Shown in pieces: positions 24,713 through 34,400 of a stretch of 64,000 bases of DNA. The notes below the pieces were generated by a model. The model had not been told where the DNA came from. It worked only from the letters and a program-made list of their open reading frames with translations, and did no database searches. The translations under genes and the position numbers were made by a program. The DNA is from Phycisphaeraceae bacterium. GTDB lineage: Bacteria > Planctomycetota > Phycisphaerae > Phycisphaerales > Phycisphaeraceae. Location of the stretch: positions 62,001 to 126,000 of the forward strand of contig JANQSF010000108.1 in the NCBI GenBank assembly GCA_028284155.1. Direction: 5' to 3'. The stretch's first letter is position 1. Every line of letters begins with the position of its first letter.

Positions 24713-25957
24713 ATGCCGTTTCATTCGCCGTTGATCGATCAGGTCGACGCCATCGCCGCGCTCGACGACAAGCCGCAGGTCCGCAACCTTCTGATCACCC
24801 AGTGCTACCACGACCTGGGACAGGGGTTCGTCGATCTTGTGGGCACGTCGAATGTGACATGGTGCTGCTTCGCGATTTGGGCGTCGAAGACGGCGGGCAA
24901 GTTCATCCGTGGCGAAGAGATCCCGGGGCGGTTCAAACAACTGGTCGTCGAAGCGCCGACATGCAAGCGCTGCGTCGAGAAGATCAACAAGAAAGCGGGC
25001 AAGATCGCTCCGCACGCCGTCATCGCGCACGACGGCGAGACGTTCCACGACGTCGTACACAACATCGTCGAAGCCGTGACAGAGTACATCACCAACGGCA
25101 ACCTGATCGTTTTCAAGGAGCTGGGCCCGCTGTTCCGCGACATGATCCATACCTTCAAAGACGATACCGAGCGAGACGACGCGAAGTTCAAGCAATTCAT
25201 CGCGCCGCTCAACCCCAAACCGAGCGAAGACGGCGGACAGTCGCTGCTGATTGCCGCGCTGACCAACCTGTACGACGCGAAGTTCGAGACCGACCCGAAC
25301 AAGAAAGCCGAGACGATGCTGCTGGCCAACGCGCACTCGGTCTTGCACGAGCAGATTCGGTTGCAGCCTTCGATCAGCGGGTCGATGGACGCGCCGGTCG
25401 AGATCGCGATCGACGCTTTGCTGCACAGCAAGTGGTTGGAGTCGATCGGCGACACGGCATTGGGCAAGGTGATGGCCAAACTGCTTGAACCGCTGATCCG
25501 CCTGCTCGTGTCCGAGATCACCCAGTTGTGGCGTGAGTTCTCGACGCGTGAACTGATGACGATGAAGACGCCGAACGGCGTTCTGCACCTGGGCGAAGAC
25601 CTGCAACCCCTGCCCGGCCAACCGCTCTTCCCGCCGCCGCTCGACGTCATTGAGAACGAGGAACTCAAGAAGCTGCTGGCCGAATACGGCGTCGGCGTGA
25701 AGAAGCCCATGAAGCCCAGCCTGTTCCGTCGCATCTGGCGGAGCGTCATGCGATTCCTGCGCAAGTTCAAGCTTGTGCCGCGCACCTTCGTGCACAGCGC
25801 GGCCGACGACTGGTCGAAACTGCCCAGCCGAATGCGCTACATCTTCACACTGTTTCGATCCAGACAGCAGGACGAAAACCTGCGCGGCCAGCCGTTCACC
25901 GACACGCAGCGGCAGGTCATGTTCGATGAGAGGCTGCCGGACCCGCCGTTGTCCTAA
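24713..25957 (+). CDS. Unrecognised 414-aa protein inserted between tpsB and tpsA
   Basis: No family with known function is recognised. The protein has no signal peptide and no clear transmembrane helix. Features are a Trp/Cys-rich motif near residue 45 (SNVTWCCFAIWASKTAGKFI), a segment with HEQIRLQPSI near 220, and basic helical sequence near 330 (LFRRIWRSVMRFLRKFKLV) that may be membrane-associated. The ATG at 24713 has a strong ribosome-binding sequence GGGAGG 5 bases upstream. It is on the plus strand, divergent from tpsB and convergent with tpsA (3' ends overlap 4 bases). The sequence suggests a conserved helical protein, possibly enzyme-like; function not inferred. Confidence 0.75.
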   Translation: MPFHSPLIDQVDAIAALDDKPQVRNLLITQCYHDLGQGFVDLVGTSNVTWCCFAIWASKTAGKFIRGEEIPGRFKQLVVEAPTCKRCVEKINKKAGKIAPHAVIAHDGETFHDVVHNIVEAVTEYITNGNLIVFKELGPLFRDMIHTFKDDTERDDAKFKQFIAPLNPKPSEDGGQSLLIAALTNLYDAKFETDPNKKAETMLLANAHSVLHEQIRLQPSISGSMDAPVEIAIDALLHSKWLESIGDTALGKVMAKLLEPLIRLLVSEITQLWREFSTRELMTMKTPNGVLHLGEDLQPLPGQPLFPPPLDVIENEELKKLLAEYGVGVKKPMKPSLFRRIWRSVMRFLRKFKLVPRTFVHSAADDWSKLPSRMRYIFTLFRSRQQDENLRGQPFTDTQRQVMFDERLPDPPLS

Positions 25958-28900
25958 TCACTTGACGGGTCGAAGATGAAAGGCCGCCATGCGCCGGGTA
26001 GCGGCGCGAGGCCGCCCTTGGAACGGACGCGCAGGCTGCTCACCTCGCCTTCCAGGGAGATCGAGCACAGCTCGCGTAACTGCGCCGCGCTGTCCTGCAA
26101 CCGTGAGGGCAGCACAACCAGGCCGCCGGCGATGTCGACCTCCGGCGGAGCGACGAGCGCGCGCGTCAGGATCTGGCTGTCCGAACTGAGGAACCGGTCC
26201 GACGTGATGCGCACGAACACCGGTTCGCCGCCCGCCCGGCCGTCAATCAGGCTTTGCGAGAGGATCGTCGGGTCGGCTGTGATGCTGATCACGCCGCCGT
26301 CGTTACCGGCCCGCGCGGTGATCTCGCTCGACGTTGCACTGAGAAGCCCCGTCGCCGACAACTCGATGTTGCCGCCGTCGCCGCCGGCTTGCGCTTCGAC
26401 CCGGCTTTGGTCAACCGTGATCTGACCCGACTGAATCACGACGTTCCCGCCGGCCGACAACGGCGCTTGCGTCGTCACCGCGCCGCCGTCGCGCAGCGTC
26501 ACGTTCTGTGACGCGGTCACGTCCACGCTGCCGGCGTTCCCGGAACCGAGGCTTTCGCTGGTCAGCCGACCGCCGGTGTTCAATTCGAGCGACCGCGTAT
26601 CGATCGTGACCCGCCCACCCACGCCGCCGACGTCCGGCCGCGACGTGCTGGCGCTGATCTGGCCTCCCTCTGTCACAATCGCAGTTGTCGTTTTGATGAT
26701 CGCGTCACCGCCGACACCCGCGCCGCGCGAAGCGACCGACACCTGCGCGTTGTTCGTGACGCGCAACGTGGTCGCGTTGATGGTCACGTTGCCGCCCCGC
26801 CCGCCGCCCAGGTCGCCGGGCGCGCCCGGCACGGTCAGCGGCTGATCGATGGTGATCGTGCTTGGGGTCGTCGCCAGATCTGGCAGCACCTGCGGTACGT
26901 CGTTTGAAGTGAAAGTCTGCTCGCCGATCCGCAACGACCACGCGTCGAGTTGGCCGCCCTCGAACAGGAGCGAGTCGTCAACCTCGAGCGTCCAGACGCC
27001 CTGCGCGGATTGGCCGACGAACGCGGCGAGCGGCTCGATCGGTTGGAACGTGCCCGTGTGCGGCGCGGGCGAGCCGGCGATCGGCAGCGCCGCCGCGTCG
27101 TCAAACGACGTGTCCGCGAAGTTGGCGTCGCCCTGAGGAAATGAGTTGAAGCCGTTGAACAGACGAACTTCCGTGCCGTCCGGGCTGATCAGCGTCACGC
27201 CGACGTTGTTGGCAGCGGCGTGCGTGATGTCGAACGACACCGACAGGTCAGCCACGCCCGACGTGTACGTGCCGCGCGTCTCGGACCGGACGCCGGTGAA
27301 TCCGACGGTCTCGCTGCCGTCGATCACCAGGGTCTGCGCGTTCAGCGTGATCGCGCCGGCATCGCCTGAGCCGAACGACGTCGATGAAACGACCGTGCCT
27401 TCCAAGAGGTGAATCACGGGCGCGTCAATCACGATACTGCCGCCGGCCGCGCCGCCGACAACCTTGACCGTGTCGGAACGGACCAGACCGCCACGGAACT
27501 CGGCGTGGTCTGTCGCGGTCAACATGATCGAGCCACCGGGCCCCGTGCCCTCGGTCGATGACGTGATCTCGCTGCCAGTGGCTACTTCAAGGATCGATGT
27601 GTTGACGGCGATGCTGCCGCCCGCGCCCGTCCCGCCGAGCAGCGCTTCGACGCCGATGCGCGCGGTGTTCGTCAGCGTGACGCGGTCGGTCGCGTTGACG
27701 GTGATCGCGCCGCTGTCGGCGTCGCCGAGGCTGGACGAATCGAGCGTCGCGTTGGTCAGTTCGAGCACGCGCGTATTCACCGAGACGTCGCCGGCCTTGC
27801 CGCCGAAGAACGGGAAGGCCGAGGTCGAACTGATGCCCGTAAAGACCGTCTCGCCGGCGCGGTCTCCGCGGATCGTGTCGGCGTTGACCGTCACGTTGCC
27901 GCTCCCACCCGTCCCGAATGTCAACGAGTTGACCGACCCGCCGCGCAACAGGTCGAGGGTCTGGGTGTTGATAACCACGTCGCCGCTGTCGCCGCCGTTG
28001 AAGGGCGAGATGGTCAGCGACGCGACCAGGCCGTCGGCCGCGCCCATCGCGTCGATCATGATCGTGTTGGCGTCGATGCGGATCGCGCCGCCCGCGCCGT
28101 CGCCGAACGCGCCGCTGCCGATCGACGCCCGGCCGAGCATGACCAAGTCGTCCACATTCAACCGCAGTTCACCACTCGGCCCGCCGCCGGTCTGCGCGAT
28201 CGTGCGCGAGATGATCTGCGACGGGCTGGGCAGATCGGCAGCCGAGCCGTCGATCGTGACCACGCGGGCATCAATGATCAGGTCAGCGCCGGTCGCGGGC
28301 CCGAGCGTCAGCGTCACGACCTCGCCGGCGTTGGTGATCGTCAACGTGTCGGCTGTGATCGAAACGTCGTTCGTGTCAACGCCAATCGGCGTCGCCGCGG
28401 GCGATTGACTGACCGACAAAACCTGCGTCGATTCCGACACGCCGCCGCCGTCGATGAACACGACGCCGGTTTGAATATCGATCAAGCCGGGTTGACCAGC
28501 GCCGGTCGTGTTCGTTACGACCTTCGCTCCGTTGACCATCGTGAACACGCCGGCATGGATCGACACCGGCCCACCCATACCCGCGCCGGCGTTGTCGGTG
28601 GTAACGACGCTGCCACTGAGCGTCGCGCCGCCGGTTGCGTCAATATGAATACCGCGGCCGTCGCCGTCACCCACGCTGTTGGCCGTGATGCCTGACGTGT
28701 CGAACGTGACGTTGCCGCCAACGATCTCGACGCGGCCACCCGCAAGACCGTCGGCCACGAGCACGGCCCCGAAACCGGTCACGTCGCCGCGCTGCACCTG
28801 GGCTGGCACCTGCGGCGAGGCCTGCGGGTTGGCCGAATCCAACTGCACATCGCCGGCCGACGCGACGCTGGCCACATTGACCTGCCCACCCGGCGCGACG

Positions 28901-29535
28901 ATCTGCCCGCCGAGGATCTGCACCGGGCCCGAAACGATCGACACCGCCCGGCCCGGCGAACCGATGAGCGTCGCCTGTTGTTCCGGCGTGCCCTGCACCG
29001 TGACACCGGCCGGCGTCGCGCTGACGAAGCCGAATGCGCTGGGCGGCGCAGTCGTGATCTTCGAGTCGTCACTCAGGTCGGCGTTAACCACACCGCCGTC
29101 CACCAACCGCACGCGGTCAGCCGTTGTGACAATGAACGACCCCGCGATGTTGATCTGCGCCGTTGGGCCGATGAGTACGCCCGCGCGATTGATCAGGACC
29201 AGGTTGGCGCTGGGCATGCCCTGCGTCTGCAACAGGCCGTTGATCGACGAAGGCGCACCGCCCGTCACGCGCGCCAGCACGTTCAACGTCGAAGCCGGCC
29301 CGGTGAATGTCGCCGACTCGCCGGTGTTGAGATTGAACGTCGAAAAACTGTGGACCAAGTTCGTGCCGACCTGTCGCCCGAGGTTGGGCGGTATCTGATA
29401 GTTCGGCCCGGCCAACGGCCCGGCCGGCGTATCGCCCAACGACCCGTCGCGAACGACTTGCGCCGTCGTGTTCGCCGCGCACCAAGTGATCAACGCGGCG
29501 GCTAAAGCGAGTCGTTGGCAAGGGGTTGGTGTCAT
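25954..29535 (-). CDS. Two-partner secretion exoprotein TpsA with internal P-domain (filamentous hemagglutinin-like)
   Basis: A large exported beta-helical protein of 1193 aa. The start at 29535 is placed at the signal peptide (LALAAALITWCAANTTAQ). The TPS secretion domain follows at about 27-150: NFxLxTGES-like STFNLNTGESATF, then SSINGLLQTQG and ANLVLINRAGVLIGPTAQIN. Many short beta-helix rungs rich in Gly/Asn/Thr follow. Unusually, a P-domain (proprotein-convertase-like jelly roll, about 758-877, with NVGVTLISPDGTEVRLFNGF and QGVWTLEVDD) interrupts them. The C-terminus (CSISLEGEVSSLRVRSKGGL) is a short conserved tail as in cyanobacterial relatives. It is exported by the TpsB encoded at 22887-24578. 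Surface adhesin or biofilm role is inferred. Confidence 0.9.
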   Translation of the reverse strand: MTPTPCQRLALAAALITWCAANTTAQVVRDGSLGDTPAGPLAGPNYQIPPNLGRQVGTNLVHSFSTFNLNTGESATFTGPASTLNVLARVTGGAPSSINGLLQTQGMPSANLVLINRAGVLIGPTAQINIAGSFIVTTADRVRLVDGGVVNADLSDDSKITTAPPSAFGFVSATPAGVTVQGTPEQQATLIGSPGRAVSIVSGPVQILGGQIVAPGGQVNVASVASAGDVQLDSANPQASPQVPAQVQRGDVTGFGAVLVADGLAGGRVEIVGGNVTFDTSGITANSVGDGDGRGIHIDATGGATLSGSVVTTDNAGAGMGGPVSIHAGVFTMVNGAKVVTNTTGAGQPGLIDIQTGVVFIDGGGVSESTQVLSVSQSPAATPIGVDTNDVSITADTLTITNAGEVVTLTLGPATGADLIIDARVVTIDGSAADLPSPSQIISRTIAQTGGGPSGELRLNVDDLVMLGRASIGSGAFGDGAGGAIRIDANTIMIDAMGAADGLVASLTISPFNGGDSGDVVINTQTLDLLRGGSVNSLTFGTGGSGNVTVNADTIRGDRAGETVFTGISSTSAFPFFGGKAGDVSVNTRVLELTNATLDSSSLGDADSGAITVNATDRVTLTNTARIGVEALLGGTGAGGSIAVNTSILEVATGSEITSSTEGTGPGGSIMLTATDHAEFRGGLVRSDTVKVVGGAAGGSIVIDAPVIHLLEGTVVSSTSFGSGDAGAITLNAQTLVIDGSETVGFTGVRSETRGTYTSGVADLSVSFDITHAAANNVGVTLISPDGTEVRLFNGFNSFPQGDANFADTSFDDAAALPIAGSPAPHTGTFQPIEPLAAFVGQSAQGVWTLEVDDSLLFEGGQLDAWSLRIGEQTFTSNDVPQVLPDLATTPSTITIDQPLTVPGAPGDLGGGRGGNVTINATTLRVTNNAQVSVASRGAGVGGDAIIKTTTAIVTEGGQISASTSRPDVGGVGGRVTIDTRSLELNTGGRLTSESLGSGNAGSVDVTASQNVTLRDGGAVTTQAPLSAGGNVVIQSGQITVDQSRVEAQAGGDGGNIELSATGLLSATSSEITARAGNDGGVISITADPTILSQSLIDGRAGGEPVFVRITSDRFLSSDSQILTRALVAPPEVDIAGGLVVLPSRLQDSAAQLRELCSISLEGEVSSLRVRSKGGLAPLPGAWRPFIFDPSSD

Positions 29536-29745
29536 CGGATGTCTCGAAACCTGATCTGACGTGCTCAGCGCGTCGAAGTTATCGGCCGATAGGCGCGATG
29601 TCAATGAGCCAAACGCTTTCAAGTCTAAGACCTTGTTCGACCCGCCTGTCGCGTCGCGCCGACAATTGGGATAGCATGTCCGGTAAGGAAGCGGCACATC
29701 GTGCGCGGCTTTGAAGTCGACAACTGGACACTTCGGACGGCAAGT

Positions 29746-30426
29746 ATGACAGACCCCTGGGAAGGCTATCCGACCAAGCGCACGTTCATCGCCGTCGGCA
29801 CGACGATGGTGTCCGGCCTGGTTATCGCCGGGTTGGCCAGCAAGTTCGCCTGGGGCTGGACTGCAGCGGCCGCGTCCACATTCCTGACTCTGGCCGTGTT
29901 GGCCGGCTACGCAATCATCACCAAAGACGAACTGATCGGCAAGCTCTGCGCGTTCGGCGTGGTCGTCGGCTTCGGCGAGTTGTTCACCGACGCATGGGCG
30001 GTGTCGTCCGTCAAGGTCTTGGTCTACCCGCCGCAGCCGTTGATCTGGGACTCGCCGTTCTACATGCCGTTTTCATGGACCGGGCTGATGGTTCAGCTCG
30101 GCTTCATCTCGGTCTGGCTCTACAGCAAGTGGGGTGTGTGGTGGGCATGCGGGATCATGGCCGTCATCGGAGGCAGCAACCTGCCGTTGGGTGAGTACCT
30201 GGCTAAGGGCGCGGAGTTCTGGCATTACGTCGATTGCAAGATGCTGTTCGGCAGCACGCCGTGGTTCGTCATCCTGGGCGAGGTCTTCATCGGCGCGCTG
30301 ATGCCAGTGATCGTCTGGCAGGTCATCCGTCGCCCGTGGGGCTGGGTTGTCCCGCTGGGCGCGGCGATGGCGGTGTGGCTGTTCCTCTGCAGCATCGCCG
30401 CGTGGGCAATTGTCGAGGGGTTCTGA
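29746..30426 (+). CDS. Polytopic membrane protein, first gene of a pair with a lycopene-cyclase-like gene
   Basis: A protein of about 226 aa (start ATG 29746; an upstream GTG frame begins at 29701) with about seven predicted membrane helices: TFIAVGTTMVSGLVIAGLAS, AAAASTFLTLAVLAGYAIIT, LCAFGVVVGFGELFTDAWAV, and others to a C-terminal one. Aromatic-rich loops include SSVKVLVYPPQPLIWDSPFY. No family with known function is recognised by eye. Its stop is 1 base before the start of the next gene, which carries a lycopene-cyclase-type motif. The two are therefore translationally coupled and may form a heteromeric membrane enzyme, perhaps for carotenoid or another isoprenoid. It is divergent from tpsA. 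Confidence 0.7.
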   Translation: MTDPWEGYPTKRTFIAVGTTMVSGLVIAGLASKFAWGWTAAAASTFLTLAVLAGYAIITKDELIGKLCAFGVVVGFGELFTDAWAVSSVKVLVYPPQPLIWDSPFYMPFSWTGLMVQLGFISVWLYSKWGVWWACGIMAVIGGSNLPLGEYLAKGAEFWHYVDCKMLFGSTPWFVILGEVFIGALMPVIVWQVIRRPWGWVVPLGAAMAVWLFLCSIAAWAIVEGF

Positions 30427-30427
30427 C

Positions 30428-31432
30428 ATGGAACATCCGGACCGTTCATTGCGCATCATCTGGGCGATGCTCGCCTGTCTCATCGTGCCCGTTACGCTCA
30501 CGTTGCTGAGCATCGACGAGGTCACCGAAATCGTCACGAAAGAAGACGATCCGACGCCGTACGGCTACACGTGGAGCCTGACGATCTTTCTGATCCCGTT
30601 GATCGCCATCGCCATCTGGTTCGCGACCAACCGCCAATACAAGATCGAAGCGAAGGCGTTCATGCTCACCGCCGGCGGCGTGCTCGTGATGGGCACGGTA
30701 CTGGACATCATGTTCGGCTACCTGTTCTTTCGATTCCCCGACCCGCACTCGGCGCTGGGCATCTGGCTGCCGGCGTTCGGCTGGACGGATGGCTGGGTGT
30801 GGGGCTACCTGCCGATCGAGGAGTTCCTCTTTTACATCCTTGGCGGGCTGGTCATGACGTCGCTCTATGTCTGGGGCGACACGTACTGGTTTAACCGTTA
30901 CTCACAACAGAACCACAAGATCCTCGCCGCCATCGCCCCGCGTTTCAGCTTTCACGTGCCGACGGCGCTGATCGGCTTCGTCGCGATCGGCGTCGCCTGG
31001 CTTTACAAGAAATACGGCAATCACCCTTACAACGAGGGCTTCCCGGGCTACTTTGCGTTCCTTGTCTTGATGGCGATTCTCCCGACCATGTCGCTTTACA
31101 AGGCCGCCAAAGACATGATCAACTGGCGGGCGTTCGCGTTCATGTATTCGTACATGCTGCTCGTGAGCCTGATGTGGGAGGCGACGCTCGCGCTGCAGTA
31201 TGGCTGGTGGAATTACAAGACCGAACAGATGATGGGCCTGATGATCAAGCCGTGGTGGGACCTGCCCGTCGAGGCCGTCATGCTCTGGTTCGCCGCCGCT
31301 TGGGGGCCGGTCGTGACGTACAGCGTGCTGCGAGTCAAGTTCCACCAAAAGGCCGTCAAGCTCGGACTGATCAAGGTCAATACCGCCAAGGCCGAGCCAA
31401 ACAATCCACCCAACTCAAACGACGGCGACTAA
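30428..31432 (+). CDS. Lycopene-cyclase-domain-like membrane protein
   Basis: A 334-aa protein with about eight membrane helices. Around residue 130 the sequence WGYLPIEEFLFYILGGLVM carries the P-[IL]-E-E-x-L-F motif of bacterial/archaeal lycopene cyclase (CrtYc/d and fused CarR types), in the expected helix. The N-terminal part has LTIFLIPLIAIAIWFA as a membrane segment, and a later region YMLLVSLMWEATLALQYGWW another. The start at 30428 is 1 base after the upstream stop. The 3' end overlaps the giant gene by 4 bases, convergent. The enzyme could cyclise a carotenoid or a related isoprenoid; no other carotenoid genes are visible here, so the pathway is unproven. Confidence 0.75.
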   Translation: MEHPDRSLRIIWAMLACLIVPVTLTLLSIDEVTEIVTKEDDPTPYGYTWSLTIFLIPLIAIAIWFATNRQYKIEAKAFMLTAGGVLVMGTVLDIMFGYLFFRFPDPHSALGIWLPAFGWTDGWVWGYLPIEEFLFYILGGLVMTSLYVWGDTYWFNRYSQQNHKILAAIAPRFSFHVPTALIGFVAIGVAWLYKKYGNHPYNEGFPGYFAFLVLMAILPTMSLYKAAKDMINWRAFAFMYSYMLLVSLMWEATLALQYGWWNYKTEQMMGLMIKPWWDLPVEAVMLWFAAAWGPVVTYSVLRVKFHQKAVKLGLIKVNTAKAEPNNPPNSNDGD

Positions 31433-34400
31433 ACCGGGATTAACCTGAACCGTACATCGGACGCCGGGTCGATGTCGAAGTTGCTGCGGTTGATGTTCGC
31501 CTTGGTCGGGAACACGCCCGCGACGAACGTCTCAGCGTTGGGGGTCGTGCCGCGCACGGTGATGCGTTTGATCTCGGCGGCCGGCCCGCCCAGCTCCGTG
31601 TCGTCGCCGGTGTTCGGCAGGCCGTCGGGGCCGGCCGAGTATCCGGCGCGCATCGTGCCGGTCAACAGTTCGCCGCCGATGTTGACCGTGCCGATGTTGA
31701 GCGCGGAGAAGTCGCCCGAACTGCTCCCGCGGCTCATCACCTGCCGGATCTCGCCGGTGACCAGCGCAGCGAACCCCGCCCCCACCGCGCCGAACGACAG
31801 GTTGCCCGTCGAGCCGACCACGGTCATCAGGCCAGCCGATGCGACGCCACCGACCTTGAAGTTGTTCACCGCGGACCGCGCCGTCGGGTCGCCGGTCACC
31901 GTCACGTTGACGCCCTGCATGTCCTCCTTGACCTGGAACGTCCTGACGGAGGCGGCGGTGAATTGACCGTTAGTCCACTGGTCAATCCGGGCCGTGCCAA
32001 CCTCGCCGCCTTGGATGTTCACGTCGGTGAGCACGTCAAGAGTGGCGCGCTTCAATTCGCCGCCGACCGTGATGTCCACGTCGTTCGCCGGCTCCTTGAA
32101 CTGCACGCTGTTGACGTCGTTGGCGACGGTGATGTCCACGCCCTCGATCACGTCGGTCACCTGCACCGTCCGGGCCGCGTTCGCGACGAGCTTGCCGTTC
32201 GTCCACCGCGCGACCCGAACAGTCCGCGCCTCCCCGGCCTCGATGTCGGTGTCGGTCGCGGTCGACAGGGTCGCGCGGTTGAGCGTGCCCGAGACGTTGA
32301 TGTTTACGTTGTCGATCGGCCCGCCGAACTGCACGTTGTTGGCGTCGCCCGTGACGAGGATGTCGACGTTGCTGCCGCCGTCGTCGACCCGGAGATTGCC
32401 CAACGTTCGGCCGCGCGTCGCACCGATGCCGCTCATGACGACGTCGGCGTCCCACGTCCCGCCGATTCCCCGACGACGGTCGCGACGCGCCAGGATGTTC
32501 GTCGCGTGCGGGATCGTCAGGCTGTCCGGGTTCGACTCGGGGTCCGTGTCGTTCCAGGCCGTAATGGTCAGTCTGCCCGGCGCGCCAGAGACAAACGTCA
32601 CGTCGGTCAGCACGCCGAACGTGTAATTGGATGGGCGGTCGAACGGCGTGCCGCCGAACTCGATCCGGTGCTGCGCGTCGACGTCCAGGGCACGGAAAGC
32701 GCCGACCCGTCCGTTCACGATCAGGTCGCCCGTGAAGGAGATGTTGCGGGCATTGACGTTGCCCAGCGCGCCGTCGCTGAGCAGGTCGTGCAGTTTGCCG
32801 TCGCCGTTGCCGCGGTTGTTGATCGTCACCCGCGAGCGGTCGGACGTGCCCTCGAATTGCAGCGACAGGCGTCCGTCGGCTTCGCGCAGGACGATCCCGA
32901 TGCCGTCGCCGCTGAGGCGGAAGTCGAACGAATTGCCGAACGCGTCGGGGATCTCGATCTTGGTCGGCCCGACGGGTTTGCCGAACCGCGCGACCTCCTC
33001 GGCCGGCAGCGGCACCTCGCCGATCGTCACGGTCGCGCTGTCGTTGTTGCTGACGTTGTAAACCGGCGCGTTGGGCGAGATCGTCAATACGACGGTCTCG
33101 TCGTTCTCTTCCAGGTCGTCCGGCAACGCGTCGATCGGGATGACCACGGACGATTGACCCGCAGGGATACGCACGAAGTTGCTCAGCGTGACATAGTCGA
33201 CGCTGTTGATGGCCGTGCCCGTGACCGAATAGAAGACGTTCAACGCGCTGTCGGTCGGGCCGCTGCGCGAGACCGTGAATTCGCCGACCGTCCCGTCCTC
33301 GGACGCGATCGGGGCCGTCGCCAGCACGCTCACACTCGGGATCGCCGCGTCGTCGTCCACGATGTTGACTGTGTCGCGGTCGAACGTACCCACGAGATAC
33401 GTCGCGGGGTTGATTGTGAGCGTCAGCTCGACTGTCTCGATCGCCTCAACAACGCCGTCGGCGAACGGGTGGATCGGGATGGGCGCCGACGACGCGCCGG
33501 CCGGGATCGTGACCGAACCGGACAATGTTGTGAAGTCGACGCCGTTCGTGGCCGAGCCGCCGATCGCGTAGTTGACGGTCAGTGATTGACCGGTGTCGCC
33601 CGTGCGCGTGACGGTGAACCCGCCCGGGTCGCCGGTCTCGGACGCGAGGTTGTCCGTCGCGTCGATGTTGACAACGGGCAGGTCGTTGTCATTGTCGGCG
33701 ATCGTCGCGCTGCCGCTGGTCGTGTTGCCCAGCCGGTAGTTGCCCGGGCTTTCGGCGAGCGTGACGATCACGGTCTCGCCGTCTTCGTCGATGTCGTCGT
33801 CGATCGGCACGATGTCCAGCGCGAAGGTCGAACTGCCGGCCGGGATGACGACCGACCCGTCGAGCGTCTGATAGTCGCTGCCGTTGATCGCGTCTCCGTC
33901 GAGTGTGTACATGACCGTCAACGGCGAATCGTTCGGGCCGTTGCGGGTGAAGTGGACCTGCGCGACCGAACCGTCCTCCGACCCGTTGGTCGTGATGGGC
34001 AGGATACTGACCGTGGGCACGAAGCCGCCGTCGTCGTCCGTGATGGTCACGGTCGCGCCGGCGACGGTGAGGTTGTAAGCCGCGTTCTCCGTGAGCCGCA
34101 ATTCGAGCGTCTCGCTGTCTTCCTGCGTGCCGTCGTCAACCAGCGCGACGTCCAAGTCGAACGACGACTGCCCGACGGCGATCGTTACCGAATCGGGCAA
34201 CGCCGCGTAGTCGGCGCCGCTCGTCGCCGTGCCTTCACCGGTGAAAAACACGGTCAGCGGTTGGCCCGTGTCGCCCGTGCGCGTGAATGTGAAACGGACG
34301 GGGCCGGCGCTCTCGGACAAGCTCGTCGGCGACGCGGAGACGGACACGTCCGGCGTGCCCTGCTCCGGCCGATTGCCGAAGTCGGCGTCGTCCACGTCCT

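Noticed and set aside
31963-33585. 540-codon plus-strand open frame opposite the giant gene C-terminus
   Set aside because: Low-complexity Arg/Val/Asp translation typical of an antisense shadow; the minus frame has clear Calx-beta and beta-helix domains.
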